Origin: DATGKD01 sp035294855
Lineage (GTDB): Bacteria; Actinomycetota; Acidimicrobiia; Acidimicrobiales; UBA8190
Length of the DNA: 8,194 nt
Direction of reading: 5' to 3'
Assembly: GCA_035294855.1 (NCBI GenBank)
Contig: DATGKD010000194.1
Span: 1-8,194, forward strand
Part shown: positions 1-5,584 of the stretch, piece after piece
Numbering within the stretch: the stretch's first letter is position 1
How the letters are laid out: each line of letters opens with the position of its first letter
The notes under the pieces: generated by a model
Seen by the model: only the letters and a program-made list of their open reading frames with translations
What the model was told of the DNA's origin: nothing
Database searches by the model: none
Position numbers and translations under genes: made by a program

Positions 1-311
1 GCGGCGACGTGATGGGTCATGACCCCCACGTCCACCTGGAGCGTGTCGGCGTGGCCGAGGACGTTGTTGGCCACCGAGTCGCCGACCAGGATGAGGTCCA
101 CGCCGGCGGCGTCCGCCAGCCGCGCGCTCGGCGTGTCGTAGGCGGTGAGCATCACGAGCGGCTCAGCTCCCGTCGACCGCTTGCGCGCCCGGACGGCGGG
201 GACGGTGACCTTCTTCCTCGGAGGGGCGGCCTTCCTCGGAGGGGCGGCGGCTTTCCGGCCGGCGTCTGTGGCTGACGGCGCGAATGCGCCCGTCGTTGCG
301 TTGCCCGTCAT
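1..311 (-). CDS. panB: 3-methyl-2-oxobutanoate hydroxymethyltransferase (ketopantoate hydroxymethyltransferase), N-terminal part
   Basis: PanB transfers a hydroxymethyl group from 5,10-methylene-THF to 3-methyl-2-oxobutanoate, giving ketopantoate, the first committed step of pantothenate/CoA synthesis in the cytoplasm. The 103 visible codons contain the PanB core opening: MLTAYDTPSARLADAAGVD (residues 54-72), then LILVGDS with the metal-binding Asp at residue 78, then the VLGH.DTLQV block and a THH near the window edge. The gene continues beyond position 1. The ATG at 309-311 is preceded by GGAGG (319-323) with a 7-nt spacer, a strong start. About 53 residues precede MLTAYD, against roughly 20 in E. 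coli PanB. The extra part is Ala/Pro/Lys/Arg-rich with a duplicated AAPPRK unit. The family call is firm. The role of the tail is unknown. Confidence 0.95.
   Translation of the reverse strand, partial: MTGNATTGAFAPSATDAGRKAAAPPRKAAPPRKKVTVPAVRARKRSTGAEPLVMLTAYDTPSARLADAAGVDLILVGDSVANNVLGHADTLQVDVGVMTHHVA
213..248. repeat. 18-bp perfect tandem duplication inside panB
   Basis: Two adjacent identical copies of CTTCCTCGGAGGGGCGGC lie at 213-230 and 231-248. On the minus strand each encodes the hexapeptide AAPPRK or its circular permutation, within the basic N-terminal tail of PanB. This is the sort of in-frame duplication produced by replication slippage. Confidence 0.9.
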
Positions 312-378
312 CTTCAATCCTCCTTGCCGTCCAGCGCACTCAGGCTGCCGGCGGCGTCCGGGACCGGGACTCCCCCAA

Positions 379-387
379 GTATAGGTT
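379..387. promoter_or_regulatory. Overlapping divergent -10 elements between panB and the zinc-ribbon gene
   Basis: On the minus strand TATACT (384-379) is close to the consensus -10 and lies 68 nt upstream of the panB ATG, leaving a leader of about 60 nt with its own Shine-Dalgarno. On the plus strand TAGGTT (382-387) fits TANNNT and ends 6 nt before the GTG at 394, the spacing expected of a leaderless actinobacterial transcript. The two elements overlap, so only one polymerase could occupy the site at a time. No convincing -35 is visible on either strand. Confidence 0.4.
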
Positions 388-393
388 TCGACC

Positions 394-642
394 GTGGACG
401 AGACGAAGCCGCAGGCCGCCCCGCCCACCTGCGATAGCTGCGGCGCGCCGGACGACCGACTCGAGCCCGTCCGGCGCGTGTACCTCGACGTCGACGATGT
501 CGGCGGCGTGCGCGAGCTCGCCACCCTGGACGACGACGAGTGGTGGTGCCCGGCCTGCCGGGCCTCCTACCCCCACAAGCCGGTCCCCGACCCGCCCGGT
601 CGGGCGGACGGCGCCCCCACCTCGCCCGGCGCGGGCCGCTGA
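394..642 (+). CDS. Small two-CxxC zinc-ribbon-like protein
   Basis: This is an 82-residue protein with two cysteine pairs, CDSC (C13, C16) and CPAC (C52, C55), 36 residues apart, as in small zinc ribbons. Between them lies an acidic, hydrophilic stretch (residues 31-50) rich in Asp and Val. The C-terminal 20 residues are Pro/Gly/Ala-rich and probably disordered. There is no signal peptide or membrane segment, so it is presumably cytoplasmic. The start is GTG with no Shine-Dalgarno, and a TANNNT element 6 nt upstream suggests leaderless expression. It is divergent from panB and 35 nt upstream of the SRPBCC gene on the same strand, so the two may be co-transcribed. I do not recognise a named family. 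Zinc binding is inferred from the cysteine pattern. Confidence 0.75.
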   Translation: MDETKPQAAPPTCDSCGAPDDRLEPVRRVYLDVDDVGGVRELATLDDDEWWCPACRASYPHKPVPDPPGRADGAPTSPGAGR

Positions 643-643
643 G

Positions 644-665
644 CGGTCGCGGACCGGTCGCGGAC
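644..665. repeat. 11-bp tandem repeat upstream of the SRPBCC gene
   Basis: CGGTCGCGGAC occurs twice in succession (644-654 and 655-665), directly after the stop of the zinc-ribbon gene and ending 12 nt before the ATG at 678. It occupies the place where a Shine-Dalgarno would be expected and contains none. Confidence 0.8.
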
Positions 666-677
666 CCGCTGGCCGCC

Positions 678-1163
678 ATGGCGCGCTCGCCGTACGTCAT
701 CGACTACCGCGGGTCGTTTCGTCTGGCGGCGTCACCGGCCGAGATCTGGGAGGCGATCGAACACGGGGAGCGCTTCGAGGGGTGGTGGGCCTGGCTGCGG
801 GAATTCCGTTTCGAGGGCCCAGGGCTGCGGGCCGGGAGCGTCCTCCACGGCGTCGTCGAACCGCCGGTGCCCTATCGGATGCGCGTCGACGTGGTCCTGG
901 GTCGCTGCATCTCGCCCCGTCTCATCGAGGCCACCGTCCACGGCGACCTCGAGGGCATGGCGCGCCTCGGCTTCGAGGCCGACGACGACACCGGCCCCTC
1001 GCCGTCCACGCGCGCCGAGGTGGCGTGGACGATCGAGATGAAGCAGCGGCCGATGCGCGTGGCGGCGCGCTTCGCTCACCCGTTGCTGCGGTGGGGCCAC
1101 GACCGCGTCGTGGACGCCACGGTGTCCGGGTTCCAGCGCCACCTTCGAGAGAAGCCGGCCTGA
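678..1163 (+). CDS. SRPBCC (START/polyketide-cyclase-like) fold protein
   Basis: This is a 161-residue protein with the layout of the SRPBCC superfamily: an opening beta strand (YVIDYRGSFRLAAS, residues 6-19), the hallmark P-AEIWEAIEHGERFEGWW segment (20-37), a central set of beta strands with GSVLHGVVEPPVPYRMRVDVVL (53-74), and a long C-terminal helix (133-157). Such proteins bind a hydrophobic ligand in a deep cavity. Some are cyclases or lipid carriers, and the substrate cannot be told here. The ATG at 678 is chosen because no ATG, GTG or TTG lies just upstream in frame and the SRPBCC domain begins within 10 residues. No good Shine-Dalgarno is present, so expression may depend on the preceding gene. 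It converges on the membrane-protein gene at 1215. The fold call is good; the function is unknown. Confidence 0.82.
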   Translation: MARSPYVIDYRGSFRLAASPAEIWEAIEHGERFEGWWAWLREFRFEGPGLRAGSVLHGVVEPPVPYRMRVDVVLGRCISPRLIEATVHGDLEGMARLGFEADDDTGPSPSTRAEVAWTIEMKQRPMRVAARFAHPLLRWGHDRVVDATVSGFQRHLREKPA

Positions 1164-1176
1164 GCCCGGACACGAC

Positions 1177-1204
1177 CCCGCCCGCACCGACCGGCGCGGA
1201 CGGG
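1177..1204. terminator. Possible hairpin terminator between convergent genes
   Basis: CCCGCCCGC (1177-1185) pairs with GCGGACGGG (1196-1204) with one mismatch and a 10-nt loop. It sits in the 51-bp gap between two convergent stops (1163 and 1215). There is no T-run on either side, so it would have to be a U-tract-less terminator. In DNA this GC-rich a hairpin is easy to find by chance. Confidence 0.3.
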
Positions 1205-1214
1205 ACGGCGCGAC

Positions 1215-1949
1215 CTACCAGAGGCGCGCCACCGCCACGGCCGCCGCCAACGCCACGACCGCCCAGGACATCGCGCGCAGCGCGCGCTCGAGGGGAGCCA
1301 GCAGCGCGCCCACGTCGAGACGGACGATCTCGCCGTCATCGGTCTCGAGGGCGCCTTCGACCCGCACCGTCCGCCGGCGCAGCTGACGGGCCGGGGTGCT
1401 GAGCGCACGCTGCGCCCACGACAGGCCGAAGGCGCCGAGAGCGGCGAGCACCGGCGCGACCGCCAACCGGTCGGTCTCCGCCACGTAGGCGGCCAGCACC
1501 GGGAACGCGCCCCACGCCAACGCGAAGCCGGCGTCGGTGTGCACCGCTCCGCCGAAGAGCTCCGCGTTGTACGCCACCACGAGCAGCGGGCCCAGGACGA
1601 TGAACGGCACCAGGCCGGGACCCACCTTGATCACCCCGGCCACGCCCAGGGCCAGCGCGCCGGCAAGGCCGGCGGCGGCGACCGCGACCAGGGTCGCCCC
1701 CGGGATGCTGGTGCGCAGCGGGCGGCCGTGGAGCTCGTCGAGGGCGTGGGCGGCGACCCCCACCGCCAGGAAGAACCCGAGCACCGCCGCCACCAGCCGG
1801 GTGGCGTTCACCCGCGGTGCGAGCGAGGCGCCGATCACGACGTAGGCCAGGTGCCACGCGGTGTACGGGGGATGCAGCAGCGTCCACCAGTCGCGCCAGC
1901 CGCCGCGCGCCGCCGCGTAGAACGCCGGCCGGTTCTCGACGTCAGCCAC
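1215..1949 (-). CDS. Polytopic membrane protein with weak UbiA-prenyltransferase-like features
   Basis: This is a 244-residue integral membrane protein with about six or seven hydrophobic segments (roughly 32-46, 52-68, 84-106, 111-127, 143-158, 164-178 and 226-242). After the second segment comes AAHALDELHGRPLRT (66-80). This recalls the UbiA layout, where an Asp-rich loop is followed by a conserved RPL, but the full NDxxDxxxD motif is absent and only D71-E72 remain. A second polar loop, AYNAELFGG (126-134), sits where a later UbiA motif might lie. Residues 186-225 form a charged soluble insert. The GTG start at 1949 overlaps the upstream methyltransferase stop by 8 nt, so translation is probably coupled. 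It may bind or transfer a prenyl chain with altered chemistry, or be a UbiA-like relative without activity, or be unrelated. The gene is certain and the family is tentative. Confidence 0.85.
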   Translation of the reverse strand: MADVENRPAFYAAARGGWRDWWTLLHPPYTAWHLAYVVIGASLAPRVNATRLVAAVLGFFLAVGVAAHALDELHGRPLRTSIPGATLVAVAAAGLAGALALGVAGVIKVGPGLVPFIVLGPLLVVAYNAELFGGAVHTDAGFALAWGAFPVLAAYVAETDRLAVAPVLAALGAFGLSWAQRALSTPARQLRRRTVRVEGALETDDGEIVRLDVGALLAPLERALRAMSWAVVALAAAVAVARLW

Positions 1950-2685
1950 GCTTGGTGCCCCACATGACGAGCCCGCCCCCGAGGCTCATCCGCCGGACGA
2001 CCACGTCGTCGAGCCCCGCGGCCCGCCACGCGTCGATCGTCCACGCCAGCGGATACCGGCGGTAGTGAGCCGAGATGTTGGGGCCCAGGAAGCGGCCGAC
2101 GGTGAACCACTCCCGCCCCCCGGTGGCGGCCCCCGCCACCGGGAGCACGGTGCGGGTGTAGGCCCACCACCAGGCGCGCCACCACGCACTGTCGGGCACG
2201 AGGAACTCCAGGTTGGCGACCACGCCCCCGGGCTTGGTCACGCGCGCCAGCTCGCGCAGTGTGGCGGCGGGGTCGTCGACGTAGCGCAACAGGTAGGTGA
2301 AGGTCAGCGCGTCGAAGGAGTCCCGCTCGAAGGGGAGCTGCTCTCCCCGTCCCACCACCAGCCGGACGCGACCGTCCTGCCCGGCCGCCTCGACGTGGCG
2401 GCGGCCCGTCCGGACCATGGCTTCGGTGAGGTCGACGCCCACCACCCGGGCCCCCGTCCGTGCCGCCAGCTCGAGCGCCACCCCGGCGGTCCCCGTGGCC
2501 ACGTCGAGGACGAGCTGCGGGTCCGACGCCGCCACCGCGCCGACCATCGCCCGCCGCCACCGGCCGTTCTGGCCCAGCGAGAGCCATTCGGCCAGGCGGT
2601 CGTAGCGTTCGGGTAGAGGGGAGAACAGCTCCTGGGCGAACCGGTTGTCCCGTCCCTCCACGGGCGGGGCGCCGGGTGTCCGCAC
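1942..2685 (-). CDS. UbiE/MenG-like class I SAM-dependent methyltransferase
   Basis: This is a 247-residue Rossmann-fold methyltransferase. Motif I is VLDVATGTAG (59-68), the acidic residue ending beta-2 is D85 in VVGVDLT, and LPF.RDSFDALTFTYLLRYVDDP (118-139) and the KPGG turn (151-154) complete the SAM site. The N-terminal RYDRLAEWLSLGQNGRWRR (27-45) matches the UbiE/MenG signature, and family members C-methylate demethylmenaquinone. Other quinol or lipid substrates are possible. I chose the GTG at 2685 because AAGG (2697-2694) lies 8 nt upstream. In-frame GTGs at 2694 and 2661 are alternatives and change only the tail. It overlaps the membrane-protein gene by 8 nt and is divergent from the geranylgeranyl reductase, which supports an isoprenoid-quinone role. 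Confidence 0.9.
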   Translation of the reverse strand: MRTPGAPPVEGRDNRFAQELFSPLPERYDRLAEWLSLGQNGRWRRAMVGAVAASDPQLVLDVATGTAGVALELAARTGARVVGVDLTEAMVRTGRRHVEAAGQDGRVRLVVGRGEQLPFERDSFDALTFTYLLRYVDDPAATLRELARVTKPGGVVANLEFLVPDSAWWRAWWWAYTRTVLPVAGAATGGREWFTVGRFLGPNISAHYRRYPLAWTIDAWRAAGLDDVVVRRMSLGGGLVMWGTKRG

Positions 2686-2696
2686 ATCGCGCACCT

Positions 2697-2709
2697 TGCG
2701 ACAATCGCA
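2697..2709. promoter_or_regulatory. Perfect 5-bp inverted repeat in the divergent gap, candidate operator
   Basis: TGCGA-CAA-TCGCA is a perfect dyad with a 3-nt spacer. It sits in the 52-bp gap between the methyltransferase start (2685) and the reductase start (2738) and overlaps the methyltransferase Shine-Dalgarno. A regulator bound here could affect both genes. No clear -10/-35 pair is visible, and a 5-bp half-site can arise by chance. Confidence 0.3.
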
Positions 2710-2737
2710 CACGCCAGGACCCGAGACACGAGGAGCG

Positions 2738-4036
2738 ATGACCCGCAGCCGTTTCGACGTCGTGGTGGTGGGGTCGGGACCGGGCGGGTCGGTCGCGGCG
2801 TTCGTCCTCGCCCGGGGTGGCGCGCGCGTCGCGCTCGTCGACAAGGCCAGGTTCCCCCGCGACAAGGCATGCGGTGACCTGGTGGGGCCGCGCGGCGTCG
2901 CCGTGTTGTCGCAACTCGGCCTCGAGCCCTGGGGAGCGGACCGTCACCCCCCCACGGCGCAACCGGTGCGAGTTTCCGACATGCTCGTGGTCGGGCCGTC
3001 GGGCCGGTCCGTCGTGCTGCCGAGCGGGGAGGGGATCGACTTCCCCGGCCATGGGTGGGCCGTTCCCCGCCACGCCTTCGACGCCGCCCTGCGCGCCGCG
3101 GCGATCGACGCGGGAGCCCTCCCGGTGACCGGCCGGGTCCAGCACCTGCGCAACGCCGCCGGCAACCCCGGCACCGTCGAAGGGGTAGAGCTCGACGACG
3201 GCACGCAGCTGGACGCCCCGGTCGTCATCGGAGCCGACGGCGCCACGAGCGTCGTGGGCGAGCAGGCCGGCCTCGTCGACCCGAGGCGCGCCCTCTGGGG
3301 GTTCGCCGTGCGGTCCTACCTCGACGAGCCGGTCGAGTTGCCCACGATCGTCATCTGGGAGCCCGCCCGATGGCGCGGCTTCCCCGGCTACGGCTGGATC
3401 TTCCCGGGGCCCGACGGTCGCGCCAACGCCGGGCTCGGGCTCGGCACGCTGGCGGACCGCCGCGCCGGGGCGACCGCCGTGCGGCAGCTGCCGCACTTCC
3501 TCGACGACCTGCGACGCCTGGGTCTGCGCAAGGGAGCCGAACCCGGACCCCGCGCCGCGCGTCTGGGCGGCTGGCTCAAGATGGGCATCGTGGGCACGAC
3601 GCCGGCGGCGGGCGGCGTCCTGCTCGTCGGTGACGCCGCCGGCCTCGTCAACCCGCTCCAGGGCGAGGGCATCGCCCAGGCGATGACGAGTGGCCGGGCG
3701 GCCGCTCACGCCGTCCTCGCCGAACCGGCCCGCGCCGCGGCCCGTTACGGGTCCGAGCTCGCCCGGATGCACGCGCGCTACCAACGGGTGGCGGCCGCGT
3801 TGCACGTCACGATGGTCGGGCGCCCCCGGGTGGCGGCGGCGGCGGGCCGGGTGCTGACGGTGCCCGCGGTGGGCCGCGCCGTCGCCGGCGGCTGGGCCCT
3901 CTACTGGAACGACCTCGTCGACGGGGCTCCGCCCGGGCGCGATCGCACCACGGCGCGCGCCGCCGGATTGATCGGCCGCGCTCTCACGCGCCGCACCCGG
4001 GCGGCACGGTGGTTCGAGCCGCCCACCATGCGCTGA
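2738..4036 (+). CDS. Geranylgeranyl reductase family FAD-dependent oxidoreductase (MenJ-like)
   Basis: This is a 432-residue flavoprotein of the geranylgeranyl reductase family, whose members saturate double bonds in prenyl chains (menaquinone, archaeal-type lipids, chlorophyll phytyl). An N-terminal FAD-binding GxGxxG (G12, G14, G17) ends at acidic D35. The family motif PRDKACGD carries C45-G46-D47. GADGATSVVGEQAGL (165-179), GYGWIFPGPDG (217-227) and LLVGDAAGLVNPLQGEGIA (295-313) are the other hallmarks. The last binds the FAD ribityl/pyrophosphate. The ATG at 2738 has AGGAG (2731-2735) just 2 nt away, rather close, but the Rossmann strand starts at residue 6 so the start is sound. The RFPRDK.CGD and GYGWIFP runs resemble mycobacterial MenJ, which reduces one isoprene unit of menaquinone. 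The adjacent MenG-like gene supports that role. The exact substrate is inferred. Confidence 0.93.
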   Translation: MTRSRFDVVVVGSGPGGSVAAFVLARGGARVALVDKARFPRDKACGDLVGPRGVAVLSQLGLEPWGADRHPPTAQPVRVSDMLVVGPSGRSVVLPSGEGIDFPGHGWAVPRHAFDAALRAAAIDAGALPVTGRVQHLRNAAGNPGTVEGVELDDGTQLDAPVVIGADGATSVVGEQAGLVDPRRALWGFAVRSYLDEPVELPTIVIWEPARWRGFPGYGWIFPGPDGRANAGLGLGTLADRRAGATAVRQLPHFLDDLRRLGLRKGAEPGPRAARLGGWLKMGIVGTTPAAGGVLLVGDAAGLVNPLQGEGIAQAMTSGRAAAHAVLAEPARAAARYGSELARMHARYQRVAAALHVTMVGRPRVAAAAGRVLTVPAVGRAVAGGWALYWNDLVDGAPPGRDRTTARAAGLIGRALTRRTRAARWFEPPTMR

Positions 4037-4080
4037 CCGGGCGCGCGCGCACTGCCGGCGGGCCCTGCCGCATGCGTCCC

Positions 4081-4102
4081 CGGCGCGCTACGAGGCGCGC
4101 CG
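4081..4102. terminator. Perfect 8-bp GC hairpin between convergent genes, possible bidirectional terminator
   Basis: CGGCGCGC (4081-4088) and GCGCGCCG (4095-4102) form a perfect 8-bp stem with a 6-nt loop. It spans the TAG stop of the alkyltransferase gene, 44 nt after the stop of the convergent reductase gene. It lies where terminators for both strands are needed. Neither side has a T-run, so it would act without a U-tract, if at all. Confidence 0.4.
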
Positions 4103-4897
4103 CACCTCTGTCGGACGGCAGTGCGCGCAGGGCCGGAACCCACCGGCCACCGCGGCGTCCTCGGTCCGGAAGCGCCGTTCGTGCGCGGGGGAGATGCGGC
4201 GGGCGTGACGGCACGACGGCACACAGAACACGTGCGTGGTGGCGCTCCCGACGAAGCGCACCCCTTCGTCGGCGAGGCGCTCCAGGCGGTCGACGTCCAC
4301 GCCCTCCGCACCGAGCAGCGCCAGCTTGAGCGGGACGCCGAGCCCGTAATTCCCCACGTGGCCGTCGGTCCGTACCACGCGATGACACGGGATCAGGATC
4401 GGGACGGGATTGCGGCCCAGCGCCGACCCCACCGCCCGCACGGCCCGCGGGCGCCCGATCTCGCGAGCCACCCAGCCGTAGGGGCGCACCTCGCCCGGCG
4501 GGATCTCGAGCGCCTTCAGCAGGACGGCGCGCTCGAACTCGCTCGAGGCGGCGAGGTCGAAGCGCAGCTTGCCGGCCCGTCCGCTCTCGAGCGCCGCAGC
4601 GAGGCCCGCAGGGGGGCGCTCGGCGGGCACCGGCGGCGCGCCGGTCCGTTCCTGGTGCTCGGCGGCGAAGCGCCCGGTGTCCCCGTCGTACAAGGACGTG
4701 GGGGCGACGGCGCTGATGCCGTGCTGGTTGAACGCGACGAAGAGCTCCCCCGTCGGGCCGGTCACGGTCACGAACCACTCGCCGGTCGCGAGGCCCAAGC
4801 GGTCGAGCACGGCCTCGACGAAGCCCTCGGGTGCGGGCACCCTCAGGCGCCGCAAGGCGGCGGCGGACCCGCTCACGGTGGCAGGAACGGTGGTCAT
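4088..4897 (-). CDS. O6-alkylguanine-DNA alkyltransferase with C-terminal Ada zinc domain
   Basis: This is a 269-residue DNA-repair protein. Residues 1-110 resemble the poorly conserved N-terminal part of alkyltransferases. Residues 117-200 are the DNA-binding/active-site domain, with FERAVLLKALEIPPGEVRPYGWVA, RAVGSALGRNP and the catalytic PCHRV (acceptor C171), then GNYGLGVPLKLALLGAEG. Residues 214-263 form an Ada-type zinc domain: FCVPSC (C225, C229) and GFRPCAHC (C257, C260). These match the four zinc Cys of E. coli Ada (C38, C42, C69, C72) in spacing, and C225 corresponds to the phosphotriester methyl acceptor. The domain order is reversed relative to Ada, and no AraC-type HTH is present. 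The ATG at 4897 has GGGGAGG (4908-4902) upstream and overlaps the sigma-factor stop as ATGA. It probably repairs O6-alkylguanine. Use of the zinc domain for phosphotriester repair or sensing is inferred. Confidence 0.94.
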   Translation of the reverse strand: MTTVPATVSGSAAALRRLRVPAPEGFVEAVLDRLGLATGEWFVTVTGPTGELFVAFNQHGISAVAPTSLYDGDTGRFAAEHQERTGAPPVPAERPPAGLAAALESGRAGKLRFDLAASSEFERAVLLKALEIPPGEVRPYGWVAREIGRPRAVRAVGSALGRNPVPILIPCHRVVRTDGHVGNYGLGVPLKLALLGAEGVDVDRLERLADEGVRFVGSATTHVFCVPSCRHARRISPAHERRFRTEDAAVAGGFRPCAHCRPTEVRRAS

Positions 4898-5547
4898 CGG
4901 GCCTCCCCTGTCGTGCTGACGTGCTGTCGGGATCGTTGTTCGGCGGGCTGCGGGCCCGGCGGCGGGCCGGGCTGCGGGCCCGGCGGCATCGACCCTCGGG
5001 CGAGCGCACGCAGGCGCGCGACCCCCCGGGAAACGTTCGCCTTGGCGGTGCCGACGGGGCACTCGAGCGCGGTGGCAATGTCGTCGTGCGACAGGCCGGC
5101 GATGTGGCGGAGGACCACCGGGATCCGCTGATGGTCGGGGAGGGCGGCCAGCATCTCCGTCAGGTACCGCGCCTCGTCGGATCGCTCGGCCGCCGCCTCG
5201 GGGCCGGGCGAGGTGTCGGGCAGCTCAGCCCCGGCGTCGGCGTGCGCGGACTCCGGGTGGCGGTTCGCCCGGCGCCGCACGTTGCGCCACAGGTTGAGCG
5301 TTATGGACAGCAGCCAGGGGCGCGCCCGCAGCGAGCGCACGCGCTCGGCGTCGAAGCGCCGCAGCGACCGGTAGGCGCGTACGAAGGTCTCCTGGGCGAT
5401 GTCCTCGGCGTCAGCTCGGGACGTGGTCAGCCGAACCGCCGTGGCGTACACGGCGTCGGCGTGCGCCCGGACGAAGTCCGCGTAGCCCCCGTCGAGGTCG
5501 ACCGCCAGTCGCTCGAGCAGGGCTGCCTCGCCGCGCGTCACCACCAC
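4894..5547 (-). CDS. ECF-type (sigma-70 family) RNA polymerase sigma factor
   Basis: This is a 217-residue group IV sigma factor with only regions 2 and 4. Region 2 covers about 24-92 (FVRAHADAVYATAVRLTTSRADAEDIAQETFVRAYRSL, then RPWLLSITLNLWRNVRRR). Region 4 covers about 128-183 (LPDHQRIPVVLRHIAGLSHDDIATALECPVGTAKANVSRGVARLR) with its HTH. Residues 187-203 are a Pro/Gly/Gln tail with a repeated PPGPQP, unusual after region 4. The start is one of three consecutive GTGs (5547, 5544, 5541). AAGG (5551-5548) directly abuts the first, which favours the second or third. The gene lies 37 nt after the VKOR gene and overlaps the alkyltransferase start by 4 nt (ATGA). No anti-sigma factor is visible next to it. 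Its regulon and its trigger cannot be read from the window. Confidence 0.95.
   Translation of the reverse strand: MVVTRGEAALLERLAVDLDGGYADFVRAHADAVYATAVRLTTSRADAEDIAQETFVRAYRSLRRFDAERVRSLRARPWLLSITLNLWRNVRRRANRHPESAHADAGAELPDTSPGPEAAAERSDEARYLTEMLAALPDHQRIPVVLRHIAGLSHDDIATALECPVGTAKANVSRGVARLRALARGSMPPGPQPGPPPGPQPAEQRSRQHVSTTGEAR
4944..4986. repeat. 24-bp period repeat in the sigma-factor tail
   Basis: A 19-bp block CGGGCTGCGGGCCCGGCGG occurs at 4944-4962 and again at 4968-4986, a period of 24 bp or 8 codons. On the minus strand it encodes two PPGPQP units. The in-frame period indicates expansion inside the gene without disturbing the reading frame. Confidence 0.85.
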
Positions 5548-5584
5548 CTTGTATCAACACCGCCGCCCCGGTCGCGGTTGCAAT

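Noticed and set aside
284..1402. 372-codon open frame on the plus strand
   Set aside because: It covers panB, the zinc-ribbon gene, the SRPBCC gene and the membrane-protein gene in other frames, with an Arg/Pro-rich translation lacking any motif.
1835..3805. 656-codon open frame on the minus strand
   Set aside because: It runs antisense to the reductase and out of frame through the methyltransferase, both of which have clear family motifs. Its translation is Arg/Gly/Pro-rich and matches nothing. Long shadow frames are normal at this GC content.
4121..5131. 336-codon open frame on the plus strand
   Set aside because: It is antisense to the alkyltransferase and sigma factor, which carry unmistakable motifs. 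It is a GC-driven shadow.
5548..5584. Promoter for the sigma factor in the VKOR-sigma gap
   Set aside because: TTGCAA on the minus strand and a downstream TGATAC are spaced about 21 nt apart, too far for a standard promoter. There is no ECF-type GGAAC element, so I do not list it.
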